Assembly (NCBI GenBank): GCA_947624485.1
Contig: CANQKM010000003.1
Span: forward strand, 186,001-250,000
DNA from: an uncultured Clostridia bacterium
GTDB taxonomy: Bacteria; Bacillota; Clostridia; UBA1381
Direction of reading: 5' to 3'
DNA length: 64,000 nucleotides
The translations under genes and the position numbers were made by a program. Below are positions 35,386-44,800 of this stretch, piece by piece. The notes under the pieces were generated by a model, which worked only from the letters and a program-made list of their open reading frames with translations, searched no databases and was not told the DNA's origin. Each line of letters begins with the position of its first letter. Position 1 is the stretch's first letter.

Positions 35386-36741
35386 TTACAAATCGATAAT
35401 AACCTCGGATACAAAAAATCCGTTTTGCAGCTTAATGTTGAAATATATATTGTTATAGGCATTACAAATTTTTTGCACAATGGATAAACCTCTTCCGTGT
35501 TTATCTCCTTTGGTCGAATATTTTTCCGAAAGAATTTTGGAAATATCAGGAGCGAGACTATATTCATTTTTTACTACATACATTATCTGAGCTTCTAAAG
35601 ATATAATTCCCAATGCAACATTTTTGGATTCGGTTTTTATTGCCTCCTCAAAGGCATTATCCAAAAGTATTCCTAAAATACGAGAAATATCAATAGATGA
35701 TATTTCCTGTATTTCATCAATTTCTTCTTGAATATCTATACTAAAATTGATACCGTTATTCCTTGCTTTAATCACATAACTATATATGATTCCTTGTATG
35801 ATGCTGTCCTGAATTAAAGTGACGGAATGTGTAAATGCCGCATCGCGTAAAATATTTTGCTGAAACGGAAGTATTTCATTGTCAAAAAATTCTTTTATGC
35901 CTTTTATATCATTATCGGCTATCATAGCGCTCATAGAGGAATATATTTTCATATAATCATGTTTAAAATCAATAATTTCGTTGTACATATTTTGAATTTC
36001 ATTCTTATATGCGGCAGTTATTTCTTGATTTTTGGTTATTTCTATTTCCCTTGCCTTCTGAGATATGATTTTTGTTACCAACCAAATAGAAAGAGCGGAA
36101 AAAACCGCGGAAATTAAGGTTAATGCGTTACCGAATATCAATACATACTTAACAATTTCGGTATCTACGGCAACTATGGCAAATTCAACCCCTGCAATGA
36201 TTATAACCAGGAACAGTATATTTATGAGGACTAAATATATTGTTTTATCCGGTTTGAGCTGTTCGTTGACTTTAATTTGCCTGCGATGCTTTGAAAGCTT
36301 TGAAGCATAAAAATATATTATGAAAGACACTATTAGTGATAAAACAACCCATACTATTGAGAAAAATATATTGTAAGATACCGTTTCCCTTAATGCCGTA
36401 ATTTGTTCGGGCGGGAAACGCATAGCATAAAACACCATGTTGGTAATGAACGCTAAAATAAGTATTATTACAGTTGTAAAAACACAAATTAAAATGTTCT
36501 TTATCAGCGGCACTTTTTCTTTGAGCAGAAAAAGAAACAGCGCTGCTATCAGGCTCGGGATACCGGCAAATATAAAGGTGATCGATACAATAAAATAAAC
36601 CAATCCCAACCAACAAAATAATTTAAGGAATGAGCTTTTTTTGTTTGTCAGAAGGTAAATCAGTGTATATGATACACATGCAAAGCCCAGCACAAAAGAA
36701 ACAGTATTTGATAATAATATAATTATTTCCGATAAACTCAT
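35386..36741 (-). CDS. AgrC-like sensor histidine kinase (GHKL, HPK10 type)
   Basis: 451 residues. Five to seven membrane helices up to about residue 215, then H-box DFKHDYMKIYSSM, N-box ILGILLDNAFEEA and G-box DKHGRGLSIVQKI. The multi-helix sensor and FKHD box are those of peptide-sensing AgrC/ComD kinases. No agrD-like propeptide or agrB gene is evident nearby. Overlaps its regulator by 4 bases (ATGA). Confidence 0.82.
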   Translation of the reverse strand: MSLSEIIILLSNTVSFVLGFACVSYTLIYLLTNKKSSFLKLFCWLGLVYFIVSITFIFAGIPSLIAALFLFLLKEKVPLIKNILICVFTTVIILILAFITNMVFYAMRFPPEQITALRETVSYNIFFSIVWVVLSLIVSFIIYFYASKLSKHRRQIKVNEQLKPDKTIYLVLINILFLVIIIAGVEFAIVAVDTEIVKYVLIFGNALTLISAVFSALSIWLVTKIISQKAREIEITKNQEITAAYKNEIQNMYNEIIDFKHDYMKIYSSMSAMIADNDIKGIKEFFDNEILPFQQNILRDAAFTHSVTLIQDSIIQGIIYSYVIKARNNGINFSIDIQEEIDEIQEISSIDISRILGILLDNAFEEAIKTESKNVALGIISLEAQIMYVVKNEYSLAPDISKILSEKYSTKGDKHGRGLSIVQKICNAYNNIYFNIKLQNGFFVSEVIIDL

Positions 36742-37448
36742 TTTATAAGCTCCTTACATCTGGAAGAATAAATACAACGGTAATTATGCATTAGTTCCAC
36801 CGTATGATTTTTTTTGTCTACATTTACAATTTTATCTTTGTTTATTATAATTGATTTATGACAGCGAATAAATCGGCTGTCAAGTTCTTTTTCAACATCT
36901 TTCAATAATGAGTAAAAAGTAATCATACCATTGTCATAATACAGTACTAACTTATGGCTGCTTTTAATTGACTCAATATAACATATTTTATCAAACGGAA
37001 CAGAAAAATTTTTTTGTTTGTTTTTAATATTAAGGCATTTACTGTATCCTGCCTGTTGTCTGTTTTCTATATAATCCAGATTTTCGCAAATCTTTTTCCT
37101 GGTGGCTTCAAGATTGTTTTTTACAATAAAGTCAAGAGCTTCTAACTTATATTCATATGTTAAAGGCATCATTTCTCCGTAATTGGTAATAAATATTATA
37201 GGACTCATATGATCATTCCGGCGTATAGCTGAAGCAATATCCAATCCGGATTTGGTATCGCAAAGTTTTATATCAAGATAATAGATTGTAATTTCGGAAT
37301 TGTTGTATACATAATTTAGCACTTCATCAGGTTTGGACGTTATCAAAGTGATTTTAGAATTTAAGTGATTGGCGGTTATATGTTCTTCAAGAATATTTTT
37401 TATGTAAGCGCTGTATTTTATATCATCTTCGCATATTACAATATTCAT
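36738..37448 (-). CDS. LytTR-family response regulator (AgrA-like)
   Basis: 236 residues. Receiver with NIVICEDD and phospho-acceptor D59 (IYYLDIKL), then a LytTR DNA-binding domain (about 130-236: FDKICYIESIKSSHKLVLYY, DSRFIRCHKSIIINKDKI). Of two adjacent ATGs the second (37448) is better spaced from GGAGG. First gene of a regulator-kinase-SLH protein transcript, divergent from another SLH protein gene, its likely target. Confidence 0.83.
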   Translation of the reverse strand: MNIVICEDDIKYSAYIKNILEEHITANHLNSKITLITSKPDEVLNYVYNNSEITIYYLDIKLCDTKSGLDIASAIRRNDHMSPIIFITNYGEMMPLTYEYKLEALDFIVKNNLEATRKKICENLDYIENRQQAGYSKCLNIKNKQKNFSVPFDKICYIESIKSSHKLVLYYDNGMITFYSLLKDVEKELDSRFIRCHKSIIINKDKIVNVDKKNHTVELMHNYRCIYSSRCKELIK

Positions 37449-37478
37449 CATTATCCTCCCATGTTGAATTATAATAAA

Positions 37479-37508
37479 ATTATAACATAAAATCAATGTT
37501 TTTGTCAA
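37479..37508 (-). promoter_or_regulatory. Promoter of the LytTR regulator operon
   Basis: Minus strand TTGACA, 18-bp spacer, TATAAT. Confidence 0.65.
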
Positions 37509-37597
37509 TTACTGTATCGTGCTGAACATTCACTTTTATCAACGCCAATAATTTTATTTACACTGGTGTATTTTTGAACGCCGTTGGTGAAAAAAAC

Positions 37598-37625
37598 TTG
37601 ACATTTTATATTGCTATGATAGAAT
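37598..37625 (+). promoter_or_regulatory. Promoter of the divergent SLH protein gene
   Basis: TTGACA, 16-bp spacer, TAGAAT. The 90 bp between the divergent promoters holds related AACGCC-containing words (near 37540 and 37578) that could be regulator sites. Confidence 0.55.
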
Positions 37626-37729
37626 ATCGATATGTATTTCAGAATTTAATAAACGGAATTTTTTGCGGAACAGAGTGATGTTTTAATGAATGTAGAGCAG
37701 AGAAAAAAGATAGAAGGAGATGTGATAAA

Positions 37730-39346
37730 ATGAAACGAAAGCTATTGATTTTAACCGCATTATTGATGTTATTCGGCATTACTGCCGCTGCGGAAAATGT
37801 CGGCGATGTTATAGGCGAAGTGTATCCGACAGATATAAGAACGGATATATGCGGATATGAAATACCCGCGTACAACATAGGCGGCGAAACAGCAGTATTG
37901 GTATCAACTCTGTCGAACTACGGTTTTGATGTAAAATTTGAGGACGGCATTGCGTATGCGGATTATAATGGGCAAAAAGAAAAAACGCCTGTTCCGGCGC
38001 CGGCAAAATCCAATATAAATGTTCTGTATACGGATATTAAGGTTAAAATAAACGGGATAGAGGTTCCGTCATTTAACATTGACGGTTCAATGGCTATACC
38101 CATTGAGCGTACCTGTGAAACATATTTGGAAGCAAATAAGGATAATGAAATTTCGGATTTCAGTCTGAATTATATATGGTGTGAGCCTGACAAAACATTG
38201 TCGCTTGATATTTCCGATGACAGAGTTTCATATCAGGACTTTATGATAGACCTCATCAAAGCGGCTCACATGGATTTTAACAGTAATTTCTATAACCACT
38301 ATGTAAAAACCGATGATGAAGAAAATACAAATCTTGCTTATCTTGAAAAATTCAGCGATATAAAAAATACAAAGATAGAAAAATACATAGATTTGCTTGT
38401 TAAGGCAGACCTTATAGACGCGTACGGTTATGAGGACGGAAGTAAGCTGCACCCATACAGAGGCGTCACCCGCACCGATGCGGCGTTTTTGATTTCGAGA
38501 CTTCTGGGATGCCCGTATGACTCTATAGAGGCTTTTGATTACTATATAAGTACATATGACAGATATGATTATACGGTACCAATCTTGGAAGCATACAAAG
38601 AAACAATACCTGATTATGCAAACTATGACATTCCCGCTTATGACGCATATAAAATTCAGGAATGGTCAAAACCGTATTTTGCACATTTATTGGATATAAA
38701 TATATTGGCTTTTGATGATAATAATTATATAAAACCAAATGACTTTTTAACGAAAGACAATGAGAATAAGCTGATAACTTTAATGCTGCAATATATGGAA
38801 GAAGGTATGACAGATAAAGAAATCGGTTTTGTAGTAGACAGTGATTATGGTGATTTTAAAGAAGATTCTAATATGGTTCATACTCTGACTTCACCCGCAC
38901 AAACGGTTGATGGCATTTTTTATGTTCCGATGTATTCAATTTTTAATAAAACATATCGTGAACATTTTGAATACAACCCCTACGCCGATGCTTTAAAGCC
39001 TAATGTATCCAAAGAAAGTAAACTTGAAGTTACTGCAGGAGATTATTATACTTGTATTTTTAATAATCATTATTTGTTTATGGGCGATTGGGGCGTAGTA
39101 TACAATGTTTTCCCCGGGATTAACGCTTACGTTGCAAAGATTTTCCGTCAATCGGCTGCAGGGTTATTTATGCCGAAGTTAATTCAACTTGATTATCCTA
39201 TCAGAAAGCTATATGGTGAGCCCATGATTCCGATATACGATTATAATACCGGATCTCTGATTGAAAACCTATTTGGAGAGAATTTTGATACCGAAACCAA
39301 TATATATACCTTTAAGTATCATACTAGTTATCCTGTCGGATCATGA
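37730..39346 (+). CDS. Secreted stalk- and SLH-domain surface protein
   Basis: 538 residues. Signal peptide 1-20 (KRKLLILTALLMLFGITAAA). Two stalk-like units (about 35-85: ICGYEIPAYNIGGETAVLVS, NYGFDV; about 105-165: INGIEVPSFNIDGSMAIPIE). SLH-like repeats follow (about 195-260: KYIDLLVKADLIDAYGY, RGVTRTDAAFLISRLLG). The last 170 residues are unrecognised. Start at 37730 after GGAG. Divergent from the LytTR regulator; AT-rich like the rest of the island. Confidence 0.7.
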   Translation: MKRKLLILTALLMLFGITAAAENVGDVIGEVYPTDIRTDICGYEIPAYNIGGETAVLVSTLSNYGFDVKFEDGIAYADYNGQKEKTPVPAPAKSNINVLYTDIKVKINGIEVPSFNIDGSMAIPIERTCETYLEANKDNEISDFSLNYIWCEPDKTLSLDISDDRVSYQDFMIDLIKAAHMDFNSNFYNHYVKTDDEENTNLAYLEKFSDIKNTKIEKYIDLLVKADLIDAYGYEDGSKLHPYRGVTRTDAAFLISRLLGCPYDSIEAFDYYISTYDRYDYTVPILEAYKETIPDYANYDIPAYDAYKIQEWSKPYFAHLLDINILAFDDNNYIKPNDFLTKDNENKLITLMLQYMEEGMTDKEIGFVVDSDYGDFKEDSNMVHTLTSPAQTVDGIFYVPMYSIFNKTYREHFEYNPYADALKPNVSKESKLEVTAGDYYTCIFNNHYLFMGDWGVVYNVFPGINAYVAKIFRQSAAGLFMPKLIQLDYPIRKLYGEPMIPIYDYNTGSLIENLFGENFDTETNIYTFKYHTSYPVGS

Positions 39347-39353
39347 GAATACA

Positions 39354-39380
39354 TAAAAAGCGGTTCACTTCCGAACCGCT
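39354..39380 (-). terminator. Minus-strand terminator after the rhuM fragment
   Basis: AGCGGTTC / GAACCGCT with a 6-nt loop; on the minus strand it is followed by TTTTTA. A second hairpin (12-bp stem, 39390-39429) lies just beyond without a T-run. Confidence 0.55.
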
Positions 39381-39407
39381 CAGATTGTCGAATAACCCGC
39401 ATTTGGA

Positions 39408-39854
39408 TCAAGCAAATTGCGGGTTATTCTTCGTAATTATTAAACTTGAAATAAAAACAAGTAATTTGGAAGGGGTATGCCTGCCCGCCCATTTTCTGAA
39501 CTGTACGGCGCGTTCATTGTTCACTTTGAAACCGACGGCAATAATAGCCTGCAAGTTATAATGATTGACTTCACGGCTGACTTGACGGGAACCCTCGTTT
39601 TGAACTATTCGGAATTTCCGAATAGTTGCGCCCTCTACCAATTCCGCGTCATCATAAATCCTCTTTATATGCTCGTTAATCGTTGATAAGCTGACGTCAT
39701 ACAAAGCCGCCATCATCTTCTGTGTCAGCCATATATTTTCATCTTCATACCGCATTTCGACGCTGCTTTCCTCTCCGCCCACCGAAGCGACATAAGTAAG
39801 ATATTCGGCGGTGCTTGAGCGGATTGTTATCTCGTTCTTTCCCTTTTTAGCCAT
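39408..39854 (-). pseudogene. Truncated RhuM-family protein gene
   Basis: The first about 118 codons are RhuM-like: EIILYTS-equivalent start, WLTQKMMAALYDVSLSTINEHI, IVQNEGSRQVSREVNHYNLQ, IIAVGFKVNNERAVQFRKWA. After FRKWA homology stops and unrelated residues run to the stop; full proteins exceed 300 residues. Ribosome site AAAGGACG before the ATG and a perfect promoter remain, so it is a broken gene rather than a stray frame. Confidence 0.75.
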
Positions 39855-40009
39855 AATAACGTCCTTTCATCACACTTTAATATTCTTAAAGAAGTCACTG
39901 TCTATCCGTTATGTGACGCTATTTTTATATTTGTTGGGTGTATTTTCTTGTTTTATTCTTTCGTAAATGATTTGTGCATAACAAAAATATACAAACCATT
40001 TGTGACTAT

Positions 40010-40038
40010 ATTATAAAATTGTTTGTACCGTTTGTCAA
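40010..40038 (-). promoter_or_regulatory. Promoter of the rhuM fragment
   Basis: Minus strand TTGACA, 17-bp spacer, TATAAT, all consensus. Confidence 0.7.
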
Positions 40039-40091
40039 GAAATGAATTTTATCTTATATGTAGTAAATTCAATCCTTACTTTCACTTGTTT

Positions 40092-40430
40092 TTAGTATCT
40101 TGCAGGCTTGTATATCATACCGCCTATTGTTATCAAATTCACGGTGGAAGCTCGCAATGACAAGGTTTCTGTCCGTAACACATCATCGCCGGAATAAACA
40201 GTTTTTGACTCATTCATCCGTTTTGCAATCTGATTTATATTATTCCCGTTATACTGAAGCAAGTGCAATATTTCTTTCATTTCTGACATATCAAGCTTTA
40301 CGATTAAGCCGTCAATCGCCATTTTGCGCAGATATGCGCTCATATTGATGCAGCCGCTCTGCTTCCTCTTTTGTTGGATAAGGTCGTATTCGTCCTGTGA
40401 AACTCTAAGATGTATTCGTTGTTCTCGCAT
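40092..40430 (-). pseudogene. mobC: MobC-like mobilisation protein, C-terminus lost
   Basis: From ATG 40430 (AAGGAAGGTGATG upstream): REQRIHLRVSQDEYDLIQQK, SGCINMSAYLRKMAIDGLI, then LLQYNGNNINQIAKRMNESK, the ribbon-helix-helix accessory of relaxases. After VYSGDD the sequence no longer matches MobC, so the end is replaced or frameshifted. Its natural partner, the relaxase, lies 7 kb away as another pseudogene. Confidence 0.72.
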
Positions 40431-40631
40431 AATTAACATCACCTTCCTTGAATAAAATACATATTTTATCAAACAATGTACCCGTGAGCTGTGAAACCTT
40501 GTTCCTTAATTTAACTATACCGAGGAATTTTTCCCCGATCACGATATACGGCTCGTTGCCGTTTCGGATAACATTGACACGCAGGAGGGCGAGAATGAGC
40601 TTGCCCCGATAAAAAATCTGTTCAATGAATG

Positions 40632-40669
40632 GTACTCGTCGTGTTGTCAAGGGTAAATGAAATATTTTT
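40632..40669. repeat. 38-bp inverted repeat, right copy
   Basis: Reads GTACTCGTCGTGTTGTCAAG and on to TATTTTT; reverse complement of 32648-32685 with one mismatch. Confidence 0.85.
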
Positions 40670-40828
40670 AGAAAATTTTTAGACTTTATAGATGTATCCG
40701 TATTATTTAAAGGAAAATTTTATCTTGATATTCCAAACAATATCTGCTTTTTAAAAAGAAAAATATATGTATCGTGTTTATACAAATATCATAGATTTGC
40801 ATAAATATATTTTTATATTTGCGTTGAT

Positions 40829-40857
40829 TTTACAATTTAGTTATGTTATAGTATAAT
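40829..40857 (+). promoter_or_regulatory. araC-type regulator promoter
   Basis: TTTACA, 17-bp spacer, TATAAT. Confidence 0.65.
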
Positions 40858-40887
40858 CATCAGAAGCTCTGAATTGAGGTGGTTATA

Positions 40888-41763
40888 ATGAAAAATCCGG
40901 TTTATGACTTTAAAAAATGCCCTTATCTGAGTTATGTTGAAATGAACACGCCGTATACTATGACACGCCGCCATTATCACGACAGTTATGAAATATTTTT
41001 CATGCTTGAAGGCGAGCGTTATGTATTGTTTGACGATAAGAAATATCTGGTTAAAAAGGGCAATATTTTTGTTATGGAACCATTTTTGCCTCATGCCACT
41101 TCCAGCAGCGGAAATTCTGTTGTAAAGCGGTATGTCGTAAATATTTCCCCTTCGGATTTATCTCCGCTTCTGAGTGACTCGGAAATATCAAATCTCTTTG
41201 ATTCACTTCATACCTGTATATTGACCTTAAATGAAGAAAAATATAACGAGGCTTCACTGTATTTTCAAAAAATTCATATGCACAAGCGCGAACGCATTAT
41301 GCCTCATGACAGGTCTTTTCTTGCGGAAAAGCTCATACGTATGCACCTTGCGGAGCTTATATATCTCATCACCCGTGAAATACGCGAACACTCCGTAAGC
41401 AAGCTTGAAGCCGAAATAAAGAAAAATGAAGCACCAGTTATGAACGCGCTGCGATATATAAATCTCAATTCCACAGAGAACATATCTCTTGATTTTATAA
41501 GCGATTATGTGCATATGAGCAAATCAAATTTTTGTCTTGTATTCAAAAAGGTAGTGGGTGAAACCTTTTTGGAATATTTAAACACTCTGCGTGTCGCAAA
41601 TGTACATAAGCTGCTGCTCACTACGGATATGCCGCTTGGCAGGATTGCAGTACAGACAGGTTTTTCTTCAGTTGATTACATGACACGTACCTTTAAAAAA
41701 ATACACGGTATGCCGCCATCTGCCGTAAGACGCGCGAACTCTTCGGCTTCTTCCGATGAATAA
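40888..41763 (+). CDS. AraC-family transcriptional regulator
   Basis: 291 residues. N-terminal cupin ligand-binding domain (RRHYHDSYEIFFMLEGERYV, FVMEPFLPHATSSS) and C-terminal double helix-turn-helix (about 185-285: ISLDFISDYVHMSKSNFCLV, PLGRIAVQTGFSSVDYMTRT, HGMPPSAVRR). GAGGTGG before ATG 40888. It is convergent with the GH115 gene and the likely sugar-responsive activator of it or of another xylan gene. Confidence 0.88.
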   Translation: MKNPVYDFKKCPYLSYVEMNTPYTMTRRHYHDSYEIFFMLEGERYVLFDDKKYLVKKGNIFVMEPFLPHATSSSGNSVVKRYVVNISPSDLSPLLSDSEISNLFDSLHTCILTLNEEKYNEASLYFQKIHMHKRERIMPHDRSFLAEKLIRMHLAELIYLITREIREHSVSKLEAEIKKNEAPVMNALRYINLNSTENISLDFISDYVHMSKSNFCLVFKKVVGETFLEYLNTLRVANVHKLLLTTDMPLGRIAVQTGFSSVDYMTRTFKKIHGMPPSAVRRANSSASSDE

Positions 41764-41765
41764 GC

Positions 41766-41791
41766 AAAAATCCCCGGTTTCGGGGATTTTT
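41766..41791. terminator. Bidirectional terminator between araC-type and GH115 genes
   Basis: AAAAATCCCCG-gttt-CGGGGATTTTT. Confidence 0.88.
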
Positions 41792-41837
41792 TGCTTATAT
41801 GCTTATTCAAGATTCCTAATGGAATATCGATCGGCTT

Positions 41838-44800
41838 TTATTCGCCGTCTATGTTTATTTTAACAGTCGTTGACTCAGTCGCCGGTGAAAGCTCAAAGAC
41901 TCCGTTAACCGTTGTAGCTCCGCTTGTTACGGTATAGCTGTAAACTCCGTCGCAGAGCTTATACGTTCCGTCCTCTTCGGGAGCGATCACCGCGCCCGAT
42001 AAGCCGTCCTTGATCGTAACCTCCGCGTTTCCGACGGCGCTTCCGCTTGCGTCAACGGGCGTGAACGTTATCGTATACGCCGCTGCTTTTGACTTTGTAA
42101 CCGAAATATCGTCAACATAGCACGTTCTTCCCGAGTTGTCATAGTTGGTTGAAACGGTCACGTTTTTAATGTCGTATGACGTTCCCTCGGGCAGCTTTGC
42201 CGTGTAGGTTTCCGTACTACCTCTCGCGTTGCTCAGGACGAGCGTTATCTCGCCGCTTGAACAATCTATTGTCGTGGTGTAGGTGGTAAATCCCGCCGTT
42301 AAAGCGTTATTATCCCTCGCGATAGCGTCGGGCAGCTTTGAAGTGGCTTCAAATACGGTGCTGCCGCCGAGCCGAATAAGCTGTGAGCCTGAGTTGTACG
42401 CGGTTATATGCGAGTATAGCAGCTCATTCCCGTTTGAATCGCTTATTGTATAGTTGGTATATTTTCCGTTCTGTTTGCCGTATGCTATTTCTGTAACGAC
42501 AGTTATCTTCTCTCCCTGACACATCGTTACCGGCTCATCGAAATCAACCGTAAGACTGCCGCCCGCCTCAGCCGTTGGCGTCAGTTTTACCGCCTGATTT
42601 GCGGAATCATATACCGCGTTGCCGCCGAGTGCGGGAACATTCGCACCCGTGCCGGTCTGATCCGTTGAGAAGTCCCAGTTATACAGTTCCGCCGAAGTCG
42701 GGTCGATGTCGGGCTGAATGTTCACTACCGTATTAAATGTTTCCGTGATCATTCCGTCCTCACCCGAAACCTTGATTTTCAGAGTGTGCCTGCCCTCGCC
42801 GTTAAACGGTATCTGTTTATACGTGTCCTCTCCGACCGTGTTCTGACGGATATATTTTATCGCGCCATCCGTGTCCTCAATCGCACATACCGATTCCTTG
42901 CCGATATAGTCGTTCATTCTCGTCGCGGGAGATACGTATCCGTTATCATACGAAGCCGCGGGAGATATGTCGGTAAGACTGATATTCACCGCCGGAGCAA
43001 CCGCCTCATAGCTGTTGTTTTCGGAGTTATCGGAAACAACACCCTTTAATATCATTATCTGCATATCCGCCGCATCGTCGGTTGACGGCATTGGGCAGCT
43101 GATTGTCATTCCCATATCATCATCGTTCAAACCTTGAGGATAGAACGATGCGTCAATCATATTGCCGTTCTCGTCATATGACGCGATTACAAACGTGTAT
43201 TCTTCATCCGTAAGCGCTTTCGTATTCTCGACGGTAACTTCAATATTGTTGCCGTTTATGTCTGCGTTCACTATTATAAGCTCGGGATTGAACAAAGCCG
43301 TAATATTGCCCGTTTGATTTGCCGCCGGAGTTGTCGGCTCCGGCATAGACGCTTCGGCGTTGCTGTATTCCGTGTTGTAGCTCTCCGGCGCGCCGTAGTA
43401 TGACGTTTTCTTTTCACCGGTGTAAATTACGAATTTATCCACAACCACGCCGGGATCCTCGTTATACAGCCTTATCGTATGCATACCCGGCTCCGAAACT
43501 GTAATGCTGCCCGAAATCACGTTCGCGTTCATCAGTACGCCTTTGCCCCACGCGTCCGTGCCGGTGGAGTTATCGGTCGTTTTCGTGTTGCCGTTAAACT
43601 GTACCGGAACTTCGTCGTCAACGCCTATCCTGCATCTTAGCGTAGCGCCCGACAGCTCGTTTATCGTCGGCATTCTGTATACGTCTATCGGGAACGTGCC
43701 GGACGACGTGAAGTATACTTCATATTCGAGATACGCGCTGTTGTCCTTATTCGGCGTCGCCACCTTCGGCGCGCGGTTCGGATACGCCTTAACACTGTCG
43801 CCGCTTCTGCCAAAGTCGTTTTCAACCTTCCATTCGTAATCGCCGTTCTTAACGCTGTTTGTGAAATGCTCGGCTTCTATCGAAACAACGCCGTCGCCCT
43901 CGTAGTAAACAGCCTTGTCGGTCTGCTCCGCAGCGGTGATATTGACCGTTACGGGAATTGTATACGTATCGGCGGCTGTGCCGTTTATCATGCGCTCGAT
44001 TGTTATATTGCCCTGATTTATATCAGAAACCTCCGTCTTATCAATACCGACATAAATCCTGTCGTCATCCGCGACAGTGCCGCTTGTTTTGTTGAATTTT
44101 ATCCAGTCAACGTCCGACACCGCCTGCCATTCAAACGAGCCGGAGCCGCTGTTTATTATATCGATAAACTTCGCTTTCGGACTAACTCCGCTAAATGTTA
44201 GCGAATCCTCGCCGCCCTCGGGAACAATCGTCATAGTCGTATACGGAACTGTTGAAACCGTGGGATTTGAGAGCTTGCCCGAGATAGGACCGCCGAACGA
44301 GCCTACCAGTCCCTTCTGACGCGGATTCATCATCTTATCCCATTTGCTGTCAAGCATCGACGTATATACAGCCGTCGCCGTATCAATGCTGTCGTCCGCC
44401 GCGTCGGAGAGAGCCGCGTACTTGTTCGCCGCCGCACCGTAACCGTTGTCGGCGTAATACTTCGCCTTGTCCGCGTATACGTATTTCTCCGCCATGCTGT
44501 GCGCGCCCTTTATCGGGTAAAGCAAAAGCTCGTAAAGCGACGGCTTTTTATCCTCGCTTAGTCCGTCATAGAGCGCCTGCGCGCGTTTTTCAAGAGACGC
44601 GTATTTGTCAAGCACAGTCTGTCCCTCGTCGCCGTATTCCGTCAACGACCATACGCCCTGTACCATATGCTCCGGTCGTCTTGAGTTTGCAAGCTCGTAA
44701 TAGCCGAGTTTTATATCGGCGTATTCAGCCGCCTTCGCGTCATCGAAGCCGAAGTCGCGCTTCGCGTTTTCGGCGAGTCTGTCCGCGATATCATCGTTTC

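Larger units (their letters stand above)
40431..40887. other. Gene-poor stretch holding the right inverted repeat
   Basis: A minus-strand open frame continues upstream of mobC (GNEPYIVIGEKFLGIVKLRN and on) but begins at a TTG inside the inverted repeat and has no ribosome site; I do not call it a gene. The rest is AT-rich and ends in the araC promoter. Confidence 0.4.

Noticed and set aside
40405..40650. Minus-strand frame upstream of mobC
   Set aside because: Starts at a TTG inside the inverted repeat with no ribosome site; kept only as a note.
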